A stretch of DNA of 42,363 nucleotides from contig NZ_CANBCC010000032.1 in NCBI RefSeq assembly GCF_947366995.1, positions 1-42,363 of the forward strand, in the 5' to 3' direction. Numbering within the stretch: position 1 is the stretch's first letter; every line of letters begins with the position of its first letter. Below are positions 17,005 through 24,757 of the stretch, piece after piece. The DNA comes from an uncultured Aquabacterium sp. GTDB taxonomy: Bacteria; Pseudomonadota; Gammaproteobacteria; Burkholderiales; Burkholderiaceae_C. Position numbers and translations under genes: made by a program. Under the pieces are notes generated by a model that did not search any database, was not told the origin of the DNA, and saw only the letters and a program-made list of their open reading frames with translations.

Positions 17005-18042
17005 ATGTCTTCGACTCCCCTGCCTCCTTCGGACCTTCCTTCCGCTCAGCCCGCCGAGCCCGACACCCCGGCGACGCCCGACGTGCCGCAGGCGGACGCA
17101 TCGGCTGCACCGGCCGGCATGAGTCCCGCAGAGTGCGCGGCCGAGCTCCAGCGTCGCTTCCCCGCGCTGTTCGGCGGCGAGCCCAAGCCGCTGAAGCTGC
17201 GCATCCAGGTCGACATCCAGGAGCGCGCGCCCGGCGTGTTCTCGAAGTCGGCGCTGTCGGGCTTCTTCCGCCGCTACACGCACGCCACGGCCTACCTGAT
17301 CGCCGTCAGCAAAGGCACCTCGCGTTTCGACCTTGATGGCCAGCCTGCGGGCGAGTTGTCGGAAGAGCACCGTCAGATTGCCGAGACCGAGCTGGCCCGC
17401 CGCCGCGCGCTGGTCAAGGAGCGCCGTGAGGCCGAAGCCCAGGCACGCCGCGACCGCGCGGCCGTGCTGGCCGATGTCGACGCCGGCAAGCTGACCGCCG
17501 AGGCCTACTGCGCCGACAAGGGCGTGGCGCCCGAAGCGTTCGAGGCCCTGCTGGCCCAGGCCCGCAAGGAAGCCGCCGAACCCCGCCCCGAGCCTCGCAA
17601 CCGCGGCCCGCGCAACGGTCAGGGCCCGCGCCGTGACCGTGGCGGCGATCGCGGTGAACAACGTGCGCGCGGCCCGCGTGCCGAGCGCGCGCCGGGCGAA
17701 GCCGCCCCGGCCGCCGGCGGTGAACCCGGCGCCCGACCGGCCCCGGCCGAACGCGGCGAGCGTGCAGAGCGGGGCGCCCGTCCGCACGGCGACCGTCCGC
17801 AAGGCGATCGCCCCCGCGGCGACCGCGCCCCTCGCCGTCCGGATGGCGAGCAGCGTGCCGGCCAAGGCCCGCGCCCCGACCGCGGCGATCGCAACGACCG
17901 TGGTCCCCGCCGCAACGATCGCTCCGATCGCCCGCGTCAGGACGCCACCCCGCGCCGCGAGCGCCCGGCTGATGGCAACGCGCCGAAGTCGGCGCTGGCC
18001 CTGGCCCTCGAAGCCGCCAAGGCCAAGTCCGGCAAGGCCTGA
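17005..18042 (+). CDS. proQ: ProQ/FinO-domain RNA chaperone with Arg/Gly-rich tail
   Basis: 345 aa. I start at the ATG at 17005; upstream in-frame codons are in intergenic sequence. Residues about 38-140 form the ProQ/FinO domain, with ALFGGEPKPLKLRIQVDI, FSKSALSGFFRRYTHATAYLIAV, and a helical KERREAEAQARRDR segment after it. From about residue 190 to the end lies a long low-complexity basic tail rich in Arg, Gly, Pro and Asp, including GDRPQGDRPRGDRAPRR repeats. FinO-domain proteins bind structured sRNAs and mRNA 3' ends. The tail, much longer than the core needs, should add non-specific RNA affinity or disorder. The gene ends at the bidirectional terminator 18086-18119. Confidence 0.9.
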   Translation: MSSTPLPPSDLPSAQPAEPDTPATPDVPQADASAAPAGMSPAECAAELQRRFPALFGGEPKPLKLRIQVDIQERAPGVFSKSALSGFFRRYTHATAYLIAVSKGTSRFDLDGQPAGELSEEHRQIAETELARRRALVKERREAEAQARRDRAAVLADVDAGKLTAEAYCADKGVAPEAFEALLAQARKEAAEPRPEPRNRGPRNGQGPRRDRGGDRGEQRARGPRAERAPGEAAPAAGGEPGARPAPAERGERAERGARPHGDRPQGDRPRGDRAPRRPDGEQRAGQGPRPDRGDRNDRGPRRNDRSDRPRQDATPRRERPADGNAPKSALALALEAAKAKSGKA

Positions 18043-18085
18043 CCTGCGTCCCATGTGCCGGCCTTGAACGCCGGCGCGCCACGAA

Positions 18086-18119
18086 AAAAGCCGTGACCGG
18101 TCAGACCGTCACGGCTTTT
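18086..18119 (+). terminator. Bidirectional Rho-independent terminator
   Basis: AAAAGCCGTGAC (18086-18097) pairs perfectly with GTCACGGCTTTT (18108-18119). The bases between include a smaller GGTC/GACC stem. The stem is flanked by an A-run on one side and a T-run on the other, so it can end both proQ transcripts (plus strand) and porin transcripts (minus strand, stop at 18139). Confidence 0.93.
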
Positions 18120-18138
18120 CTTCTGGGCTGAACGCCGA

Positions 18139-19233
18139 TCAGAAACGGTGCTGCAGCCCGAAGCCGATGCCCGTCTGGTGGTTGGTCAGCGGCGTCTGGT
18201 CGCGGAACACGCCGGTGAGGGTCCGGCTGCCGTCTTCGGTCTTCGCGCGGGCGATGGCCGCAGTGGCGTACAGGCGGGTGCGCTTCGACAGGTCGTAGTG
18301 CACCTTGCCAGCCAGCATCACCGGGTTCGACGGCGTGCCATGTTTGTTCTCGACATACACGCCGCCGAAGGCCGTCACCTTGTCGACAACCGGCGCGCTG
18401 GCGCCCAGCCAGTACACGGTGGTGTGGAAGGCGGCATTGCTGCTGCTGACCGTGCCCACTGGCTCGCGCTTGGTGTCGCGCACGCCTGCATAGACCTTGC
18501 CCGTGCCCAGGGCGTAGGTGCCCGAGGCGATCCAGCTGCGGTTGCTGGTCGAGGTGGTGGCGGTTTCCGTGGCGGCGGTGCGGCCATCATCCAGGCTCAG
18601 TTGCACCGACACAGGGCCGTCTTCGTAGCCGACGGACACGCCGCGGCTGGTGTTCGCGTTGAGCGAGCCCGCCACTTCACCGAGGCCGGCGTTCAGGCCC
18701 AGCTTGATCTTGCCGAAGGTGCCCAGGTAGCGCACGCCGTTGCTGATGCGGCTGGTGAACGAGGCCTTCGGCACCGTGGCCGTGCTCGTGACCCACGAGT
18801 ATTGCGGCGCGTAGCCCATGAAGTCGTGTGCGCTGATGAAGTCGTAAGCCACGGTCGACATGCGGCCCAGCGCCACGCTGCCCAGCGCATTGCTGTCCAG
18901 GCTGACCCAGGCCTGGCGTCCGAACAGCGTGCTGTCGGCGGCGCCGGTGTCGGCACTCAGTTCGCCTTCCAGATTGAACTGGGCGCTCAGGCCGTTGCCG
19001 AGGTCTTCCTTGCCCTTGAAGCCGAAGCGCGAGGTGTTGATGCCCCCCGAGTTCAGGCGCCACTGGCTGTCACCGGCGGCGTTGTTCTGGGTGCGGTATT
19101 CCATGCCCAGGTCGATCAGGCCGTACATCGTCAGGTTGGTCGACTGCGCCTGCGCCCCGAACGCGGCGAAGAAGGCGGCCAGTGCGGTGGCACTCAGGAC
19201 AGGCAGGCGGGAAAGGCGGCGGGTGTGAGTCAT
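18139..19233 (-). CDS. Outer-membrane porin, Burkholderiales general porin type
   Basis: 364 aa. A signal peptide ends about residue 29 (AFGAQAQS). The mature protein begins TNLTMYGLIDLGMEYR and contains RFGFKGKEDLGNGLSAQFNLEG and FGRQAWVSLDSNALGSVALGRM, the standard pattern of trimeric 16-strand Gram-negative porins. The protein ends in Phe (GLQHRF). A GGAG ribosome site precedes the ATG. It is a stand-alone minus-strand gene, divergent from the OmpR-type regulator at 19464, which is a possible regulator given the family's links to porin control, though that is only positional inference. Confidence 0.95.
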   Translation of the reverse strand: MTHTRRLSRLPVLSATALAAFFAAFGAQAQSTNLTMYGLIDLGMEYRTQNNAAGDSQWRLNSGGINTSRFGFKGKEDLGNGLSAQFNLEGELSADTGAADSTLFGRQAWVSLDSNALGSVALGRMSTVAYDFISAHDFMGYAPQYSWVTSTATVPKASFTSRISNGVRYLGTFGKIKLGLNAGLGEVAGSLNANTSRGVSVGYEDGPVSVQLSLDDGRTAATETATTSTSNRSWIASGTYALGTGKVYAGVRDTKREPVGTVSSSNAAFHTTVYWLGASAPVVDKVTAFGGVYVENKHGTPSNPVMLAGKVHYDLSKRTRLYATAAIARAKTEDGSRTLTGVFRDQTPLTNHQTGIGFGLQHRF

Positions 19234-19463
19234 GTCGTCTCCGTCTGACCCCGTTGAAATAGGAAAATGGGTCAGTGGCCGCGGATGATCGACAGCCTTC
19301 CTGTCAGAAATCTGGCGATGGCCGTCCGGGCCGCCGCTTCACGGGAAAACACCGAGACCCGGCGCCCACACCGACGGTGCGCGGGCTGCGCGGTGCCGGG
19401 CGTTCCGTGATGAAATCGGGTGGGCCTTCAGGCCCCTGCACACCACAACGAGGTTGAATCCCC

Positions 19464-20129
19464 ATGCGCCTGCTGCTTGTCGAGGACCAGGAAGCGCTGG
19501 CCGACTGCCTGGCGAAAGCGCTGCGCCAGGGCGGCCACGCCGTGGACGTGATGGGCCGGGGCGATCACGCGGACCACGCCCTGGCCACGCAGCCCTACGA
19601 CCTCGCCATCCTCGACCTCAATCTGCCGGGCATCGACGGCCTGGAGGTGCTGCGCCGCCTGCGCGCCCGGGGCAGCGGGCTGCCGGTGCTGATCCTCACC
19701 GCGCGCGACAGCCTGGCCGAGCGCGTGAGCGGCCTCGACATGGGCGCCGACGACTACCTTGCCAAGCCCTTCGAACTCAGCGAACTGGAAGCCCGCGTGC
19801 GGGCGTTGTCACGCCGGGGGATGGGGCGTGCGCCCGTGGTGCGGGTGGGGCGCCTGGCGTTCGACACCGCGAGCCGGCTGGTCACCTGCGAGGGCCGCCC
19901 GCTGTCTCTGACGCCGCGTGAGCTGGCCGTGCTCGAGGCCTTGCTGTCCCGGCTGGACCGCCCCGTGGCGCGCGAACTGCTGTTCGAGAAGGTGTACGAC
20001 ATGGACGCCTCGGCCCGCCCCGAAGCCATCGAAAGCTATGTGTCGCGCCTGCGCAAGAAGCTGGAGGGCACGGGCGCCAGCATCACCACGCTGCGCGGCC
20101 TGGGTTACCTGCTGACCGACGCCGACTGA
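19464..20129 (+). CDS. OmpR/PhoB-family response regulator (orphan)
   Basis: 221 aa. The receiver has the acidic pair Glu7-Asp8, phosphoacceptor Asp51 (LAILDLNLPGIDG), Thr in ILTARDS and Lys in DDYLAKPFELSEL. The C-terminal winged helix begins about residue 125 with the LTPRELAVLEALLSRL and ESYVSRLRKKLE motifs. It resembles QseB/TctD-type regulators. No histidine kinase gene is adjacent: the next gene downstream is a convergent Hsp70 whose 3' end overlaps this one by 25 nt. The partner kinase must be elsewhere. The 230-bp gap to the divergent porin gene would hold both promoters, but I see no clear elements in it. Confidence 0.93.
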   Translation: MRLLLVEDQEALADCLAKALRQGGHAVDVMGRGDHADHALATQPYDLAILDLNLPGIDGLEVLRRLRARGSGLPVLILTARDSLAERVSGLDMGADDYLAKPFELSELEARVRALSRRGMGRAPVVRVGRLAFDTASRLVTCEGRPLSLTPRELAVLEALLSRLDRPVARELLFEKVYDMDASARPEAIESYVSRLRKKLEGTGASITTLRGLGYLLTDAD

Positions 20130-21439
20130 AACAGCCGCGCGGCATGCAGGCCGAGGCCGGTGGCCACCGAAGCGAGCCGGTCGCCCCGCACGGCCTGTGC
20201 CGTCGGGAAGGCTGCTTCCAGCTGCTCGGTCAGCAGCTTCAGCCCCGTCGAGCCGCCGGTGAAGTACAGCGCACTGATCGCCTCGGCCGGCACCCCGGCC
20301 TGGGTCACCGTTTCGCGGGCGCACGCCACGATGCGCGCCAGGTCGTCGCGCAGCGCCTGTTCGGCCTGCGCCCCCGTCAGCGGGCTGTGCAGACCGACCT
20401 CCACCAGCGACAGGTCGATGTCCGTCGAGCCGCCTTCGGCCACCGCGATCTTGGCGGCTTCAGCGCGGCCCACCAGCGCATGCCCCAGCCGCTGGTTCAC
20501 CACCTTCATCAGGCGCTGGTGCTGCACCGGGTCGCCATAGAAGTCGGCCATGCTGCGCAGCTCGGCTACGCGCTGTGGCTGGTACACCGTGTTGATCAGG
20601 TGCCAGGTGGTCAGGTCGAAGTACACGCGGCTGGGCACGGGGCGCGGCGCCTGGCCCTTGAGGCTCGGGCCGAAGCCGCCATAGCCCAGCGGCGGCATCA
20701 CGCTGGCCAGCGACACACGCCGGTCGAAGTCGGTGCCGGCGATGTGCACGCCATGGTTGGCGAGGATGTCGCTGCGGCGGTCGAGTGCCTGGGCGCGTTC
20801 CGGCCCCACGCGCACCACCGAGAAGTCCGACGTGCCGCCGCCGATGTCGGCCACCAGCACCAGTTGCTCGGTGGTGGCCTGCTGCTCGTAGTCGAACGCC
20901 GCGGCAATCGGCTCGTACTGGAAGGCCACGTCCGTGAAGCCGACCGCGCGGGCCGCCGCCTCCAGCGAAGCCTGCGCGGCCGCATCCCGCACGGGGTCCT
21001 CATCGACGAAGAACACCGGCCGCCCCATCACCACGCGGTCGAGCTGCGCGCCGCCCGCCTGTTCCGCCTTGCCGCGCAGGTGCCGCAGGTAGCCGGTGAT
21101 GATGTCGAGGTACTTCACGCCCATGCCGTTGCCGACTTCGGTGGTCTGGTCGACCAGGGCCGTGCCCAGCACGCTCTTCATCGAGCGCATCAGCCGGCCT
21201 TCATAGCCCTCGATGTAGGCGGCCACCGCGGCGCGCCCGAAGGTGCGGGGCAGCGCGTCATCCCGCCCCACGCCGCGCACCGAGCCAGGCGGCAGGTCGT
21301 CCGCATCGGTGCAATAGAACACCGCGGTCGGCATGGTCAGGTGCTCGCCTTCCAGCTGCACCAGCCGCATGCCGCCGCCGGCCTCCGGGATGGCAATGGC
21401 CGAGTTGGAGGTGCCGAAGTCGATGGCGCAGTAGGACAT
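20105..21439 (-). CDS. yegD: Hsp70-family ATPase, YegD-like
   Basis: 444 aa from the ATG at 21439. Upstream in-frame starts would add a non-homologous Pro/Arg-rich stretch. Actin-like ATPase motifs are visible: phosphate 1 YCAIDFGTSNSAIAI at the N-terminus, phosphate 2 LVADIGGGTSDFSVV, and adenosine motif ALYFTGGSTGLKLL near the C-terminus. The chain ends with the nucleotide-binding domain and has no peptide-binding domain, as in YegD (about 450 aa) and unlike DnaK (about 640). YegD's cellular role is not established. The 3' end overlaps the convergent response-regulator gene by 25 nt. Confidence 0.88.
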   Translation of the reverse strand: MSYCAIDFGTSNSAIAIPEAGGGMRLVQLEGEHLTMPTAVFYCTDADDLPPGSVRGVGRDDALPRTFGRAAVAAYIEGYEGRLMRSMKSVLGTALVDQTTEVGNGMGVKYLDIITGYLRHLRGKAEQAGGAQLDRVVMGRPVFFVDEDPVRDAAAQASLEAAARAVGFTDVAFQYEPIAAAFDYEQQATTEQLVLVADIGGGTSDFSVVRVGPERAQALDRRSDILANHGVHIAGTDFDRRVSLASVMPPLGYGGFGPSLKGQAPRPVPSRVYFDLTTWHLINTVYQPQRVAELRSMADFYGDPVQHQRLMKVVNQRLGHALVGRAEAAKIAVAEGGSTDIDLSLVEVGLHSPLTGAQAEQALRDDLARIVACARETVTQAGVPAEAISALYFTGGSTGLKLLTEQLEAAFPTAQAVRGDRLASVATGLGLHAARLFQSASVSR

Positions 21440-21619
21440 GGAAGCAAGCCCGGGAGGCGAGGGGGAGCAAACGGGCCCGCGATTGTAGGGGCCCCGCACC
21501 CCGCGAGCAGGTTGCGCACCGTAACGCTTGTTTGCAATTTTCCCCATCAGGTGTGGTGGGGCGGGGGAAGGGCCCCGCGGAGAATCGCGCGATACCGACA
21601 ATAAAACTCAGGTGAGTGC

Positions 21620-24600
21620 ATGAACCTACCGTCCGTGGGCGGCATGGTCTCGGCCGCGCGTGCTGCGCGGCCTCTTCTGTCCGATCCCTCGTCCCTGGCC
21701 GGCGAGCTCGCCTCGCGCCTCCAGGCGGCGCTGGGCATCGGTCAGGCGACCCGACTTCTGCAGCTTGAAACCGCCCTGCCCTCGGCCACCCTCGTGGTCG
21801 AGCGCTGTCGCATCACCGAAGCCGTGCAGGCCGACGAACCGCTGTGGGCCGAGGTGGACGCCGTCTCTACCAGCGCTTTCCTCGAACTCAAGGCCTTGCA
21901 GGGCGAGCAGATGACGCTGCGCCTGAAACGGGCCGACGGCAGCTGGCGCAACTGGCACGGCTATGTGGTGCGCACCGCTCAGCTTGGCGCCGATGGCGGC
22001 CTGGCCCGCTACCGCCTCACGCTGGCGGCCTGGACCCACTGGCTCACCCACCGTCGCGACACCCGCATCTTCCAGGATCGCACCGCGCAGGACATCGTCT
22101 CCGACGTGCTCTCGGCCTGGCCGCAGGCGCACTTCCGCTTCGACGTGGCCGACCCCGGCCCGCTGCGCGCCATCACCACCCAGTACCGCGAGACCGACTG
22201 GCGCTTCGTGCGCCGCCTGATGGCGCAGCAGGGCTGGAGCTGGCGCCTGGAACACGACGGCGCGCGTGAAGGCGCAATCACAGGCGCCCGCGCTGCGAAG
22301 CACACGCTGGTCATCTTCGACGACCAGGCCGAGGTGCCCGACCTCGGGCCGCTGCGCTTCAGCCGGCCCGACATGCGCGGCGGCGGTCTCTGGGGCACCG
22401 GCCTGTTCGGCGACGGCCTGGCCCAGGACACCGTGACCGCCTGGCGTGTGGGCCGCCATGTGGGCCCGAACGCCGTCACCCTGGCCGCGTGGGACGAGCG
22501 CCAACTGGCCGGCGTGGCTGGCACCGCCACGGCCCCGACCGAGCAGGGCGCGCTGCCCACACTGGAGGACTATCGCGGACACGGCGAACGCCAGCACGCC
22601 GACGGCCGTGTCACCACCGCCCAGCCGGGCAGCCCGGCCGTGGCCGATGCCCGCGCCCAGGCCCGCATGGCCGCCCATGCGCTGCACCACGTGCGCGCCG
22701 AGGGAGACAGCGCGGTGCGCGGCCTGCACGAAGGCGCCCGTTTCCTGCTGACTGAACACAGCCTATACGGCGGCGCCACGGCGCTGGCATCGGCCGTGCG
22801 CGCGGCCGCGGCCGGACGCCCGCCGGCCACCGAGCCCACCGCACCGGGGGCCTTCCGCGCCCTGCGCGTGGTGCACGAGGCGGCCAACAACCTCGGCAGC
22901 GAAGCCGCCCGCCTGCTGCGCCAGCCCGACATCGAGCAGGGCAGCTACCGCAACCGCTTTGACGCCGCCCCCGCCAGCCTCCGATTGGCCCCGGCGCCCC
23001 TCGACGCCCCCACGGCCCCCGGCCTGCAGACCGCCGTGGTGGTAGCGCACGACGGTGAACCGCTGACCACCGACCGCGACGGCCGCATCCGCATCCAGTT
23101 CGGCTGGCAGCGCGGCGCCCGCCCGCTGGCCGGCGCACAGAGCGCGCCCACCACGCCGGGCGGTGCCGAGACCGGCCATGCGCCGGGCGACGCCACCAGC
23201 GGCACCTGGGTCCGCGTGGCCCAGGGCGTGGCCGGCCCCAACTGGGGCGCCGTCTTCACCCCGCGCGCCGGCACCGAGGTGCTGGTCGACTTCGTCGACG
23301 GCGACATCGACCGCCCGCTGGTGATCGGTCAGCTGCACAACGGCCAGCACGACCTGCCCTGGCCGGCGGGCGTGGACGCCGGCACCAACCACCCCGGCAC
23401 GATCTCCGGCTGGCACAGCCCCCACCTGGACGGCGGCGGCGCCAACCAGTGGCTGCTCGACGACGCGACTGGCCAGCTCCGCATGCGCCTGGCCAGCCAC
23501 AGCGGCGCGACCGGCTGGAGCGAACTCAGCCTGGGCCACTTGATCCAGCAAAGCGGCCGGGGCGGTGCGGGCTGCGCCCACCGCGGCGCCTGGCTGGGCG
23601 AAGGCTTCTACGGCCACACCGACGGCTGGGCCATCGTGCGCGCCGGCCAGGGTCTGCTGCTGAGCACCAGCGCCCGGCCCGCGATGGGCGCGAGCGTGCA
23701 GAGCACCCAGATGGACGCGGCCGAAGCCGTGAGCCAGCTCAAGGGCGCGCGCCAACTGGGCGATGCGCTGAGCCAGAGCGCCCGCCAGCAGGGCGCGGCT
23801 GGCCTTGCCAGCCACGATGCCAGCCAGGCGCTGCAACAGCACACCGAGGCCATGGACCCGGCAGCGCAGGGCAAGTACAACGGCGCGGTGGGGGGGCAGG
23901 AAGCGAAGAAGGCCCAACCCGGCAGCCGCACCCTGCAGGACCCGGTCGAGCGCTTTGCCAAGCCCCTGCTGCACCTCGACACCCCGGCCAGCGCCGTGTT
24001 CGTCACCCCGGCCAGCATCGGCCTGTTCAGCGGCCAGGACACGAGCCTGACCACGCAGGGCGACGTGCAGCTGACGGCTGCGCACACCCTGAGCGCCGTC
24101 AGCGGCCAGACCACCAGCCTGTACACGCACGCGGGCGGCATCAAGGCGATTGCGGCCAACGGCCCGCTGAGCCTGCGTGCCCACACCGACGCGCAGCAAA
24201 TCTGGTCGGACAAAGACCTGACCATCCAGAGCACCACCGACGAGATCCGCATTCAGGCCAGCAACAGCATCACGCTGACGGCGGGGCAGAGCCAGATCGA
24301 GCTCAAGGGTGGGAACATCACCTTCACCTGCCCGGGGACGTGGACGGTGAAGGGGGCGGGGCATGATTGGGCGGGAGGTGGGGGTGGAATTGCGAGCTTG
24401 CCTGATCTGCCGGATGGTGCTGTGGCAGTACCCAGCTCGACTCCGGTTCCGATATTTACACCCGCGCCTGAAAAATTCAGTGAACGGTTGGTTGTATTCA
24501 ACCCGATCACCGGAGAGTCAATGGCGGCGAAGTATTCGTTGCACAAGGGGGAGACCGTTGTCGAACACGGCAAGACCAGTGGGGATGGCCAATCGCCAAG

Positions 24601-24757
24601 ACGAGTCAGAACAGAGGTCGAAGCTCTGCATGCCTTGGTCGGGCCAAGCGCTCCATGGGTCGTCGAATATCACAGTGGAGAAGACGTGCCCCAGCGATTC
24701 GAAGGCTCAGATGAAGCTATGAATGTGGCAGATGATTTGGGGAGTTTGTATGACTGA
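21620..24757 (+). CDS. vgrG: Type VI secretion VgrG spike protein with C-terminal extension
   Basis: 1045 aa; an AGGTGAG ribosome site precedes the ATG. Residues about 45-460 are the gp27-like base. About 465-590 is the gp5-like OB fold (DRDGRIRIQFGWQRG, WGAVFTPRAGTEVLVDFVDGD, RPLVIGQLHN). About 780-915 is the DUF2345 region with beta-helix-like repeats ending LTAGQSQIELKGGNITFTCPG. A tail of about 125 residues follows, containing a transthyretin-like unit (RLVVFNPITGESMAAKYSLH, then RRVRTEVEALHAL) that in related proteins helps load cargo. Codon and base use change abruptly to AT-richer at about 24380, at the core/tail border. The stop overlaps the effector start by 8 nt. No other core T6SS genes are here, so this is an orphan VgrG island. 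Confidence 0.95.
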   Translation: MNLPSVGGMVSAARAARPLLSDPSSLAGELASRLQAALGIGQATRLLQLETALPSATLVVERCRITEAVQADEPLWAEVDAVSTSAFLELKALQGEQMTLRLKRADGSWRNWHGYVVRTAQLGADGGLARYRLTLAAWTHWLTHRRDTRIFQDRTAQDIVSDVLSAWPQAHFRFDVADPGPLRAITTQYRETDWRFVRRLMAQQGWSWRLEHDGAREGAITGARAAKHTLVIFDDQAEVPDLGPLRFSRPDMRGGGLWGTGLFGDGLAQDTVTAWRVGRHVGPNAVTLAAWDERQLAGVAGTATAPTEQGALPTLEDYRGHGERQHADGRVTTAQPGSPAVADARAQARMAAHALHHVRAEGDSAVRGLHEGARFLLTEHSLYGGATALASAVRAAAAGRPPATEPTAPGAFRALRVVHEAANNLGSEAARLLRQPDIEQGSYRNRFDAAPASLRLAPAPLDAPTAPGLQTAVVVAHDGEPLTTDRDGRIRIQFGWQRGARPLAGAQSAPTTPGGAETGHAPGDATSGTWVRVAQGVAGPNWGAVFTPRAGTEVLVDFVDGDIDRPLVIGQLHNGQHDLPWPAGVDAGTNHPGTISGWHSPHLDGGGANQWLLDDATGQLRMRLASHSGATGWSELSLGHLIQQSGRGGAGCAHRGAWLGEGFYGHTDGWAIVRAGQGLLLSTSARPAMGASVQSTQMDAAEAVSQLKGARQLGDALSQSARQQGAAGLASHDASQALQQHTEAMDPAAQGKYNGAVGGQEAKKAQPGSRTLQDPVERFAKPLLHLDTPASAVFVTPASIGLFSGQDTSLTTQGDVQLTAAHTLSAVSGQTTSLYTHAGGIKAIAANGPLSLRAHTDAQQIWSDKDLTIQSTTDEIRIQASNSITLTAGQSQIELKGGNITFTCPGTWTVKGAGHDWAGGGGGIASLPDLPDGAVAVPSSTPVPIFTPAPEKFSERLVVFNPITGESMAAKYSLHKGETVVEHGKTSGDGQSPRRVRTEVEALHALVGPSAPWVVEYHSGEDVPQRFEGSDEAMNVADDLGSLYD

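Noticed and set aside
15245-17122. Plus-strand frame of 625 codons opposite the MBL/AlkB/isochorismatase operon
   Set aside because: It covers three genes with catalytic motifs on the other strand and has no recognisable domain. It arises from GC-rich codon bias.
16792-18054. Minus-strand 420-codon Ala/Gly-rich frame opposite proQ
   Set aside because: Mirror image of the low-complexity ProQ tail.
22763-24364. Minus-strand 533-codon frame inside vgrG
   Set aside because: Antisense shadow of a strongly supported VgrG.
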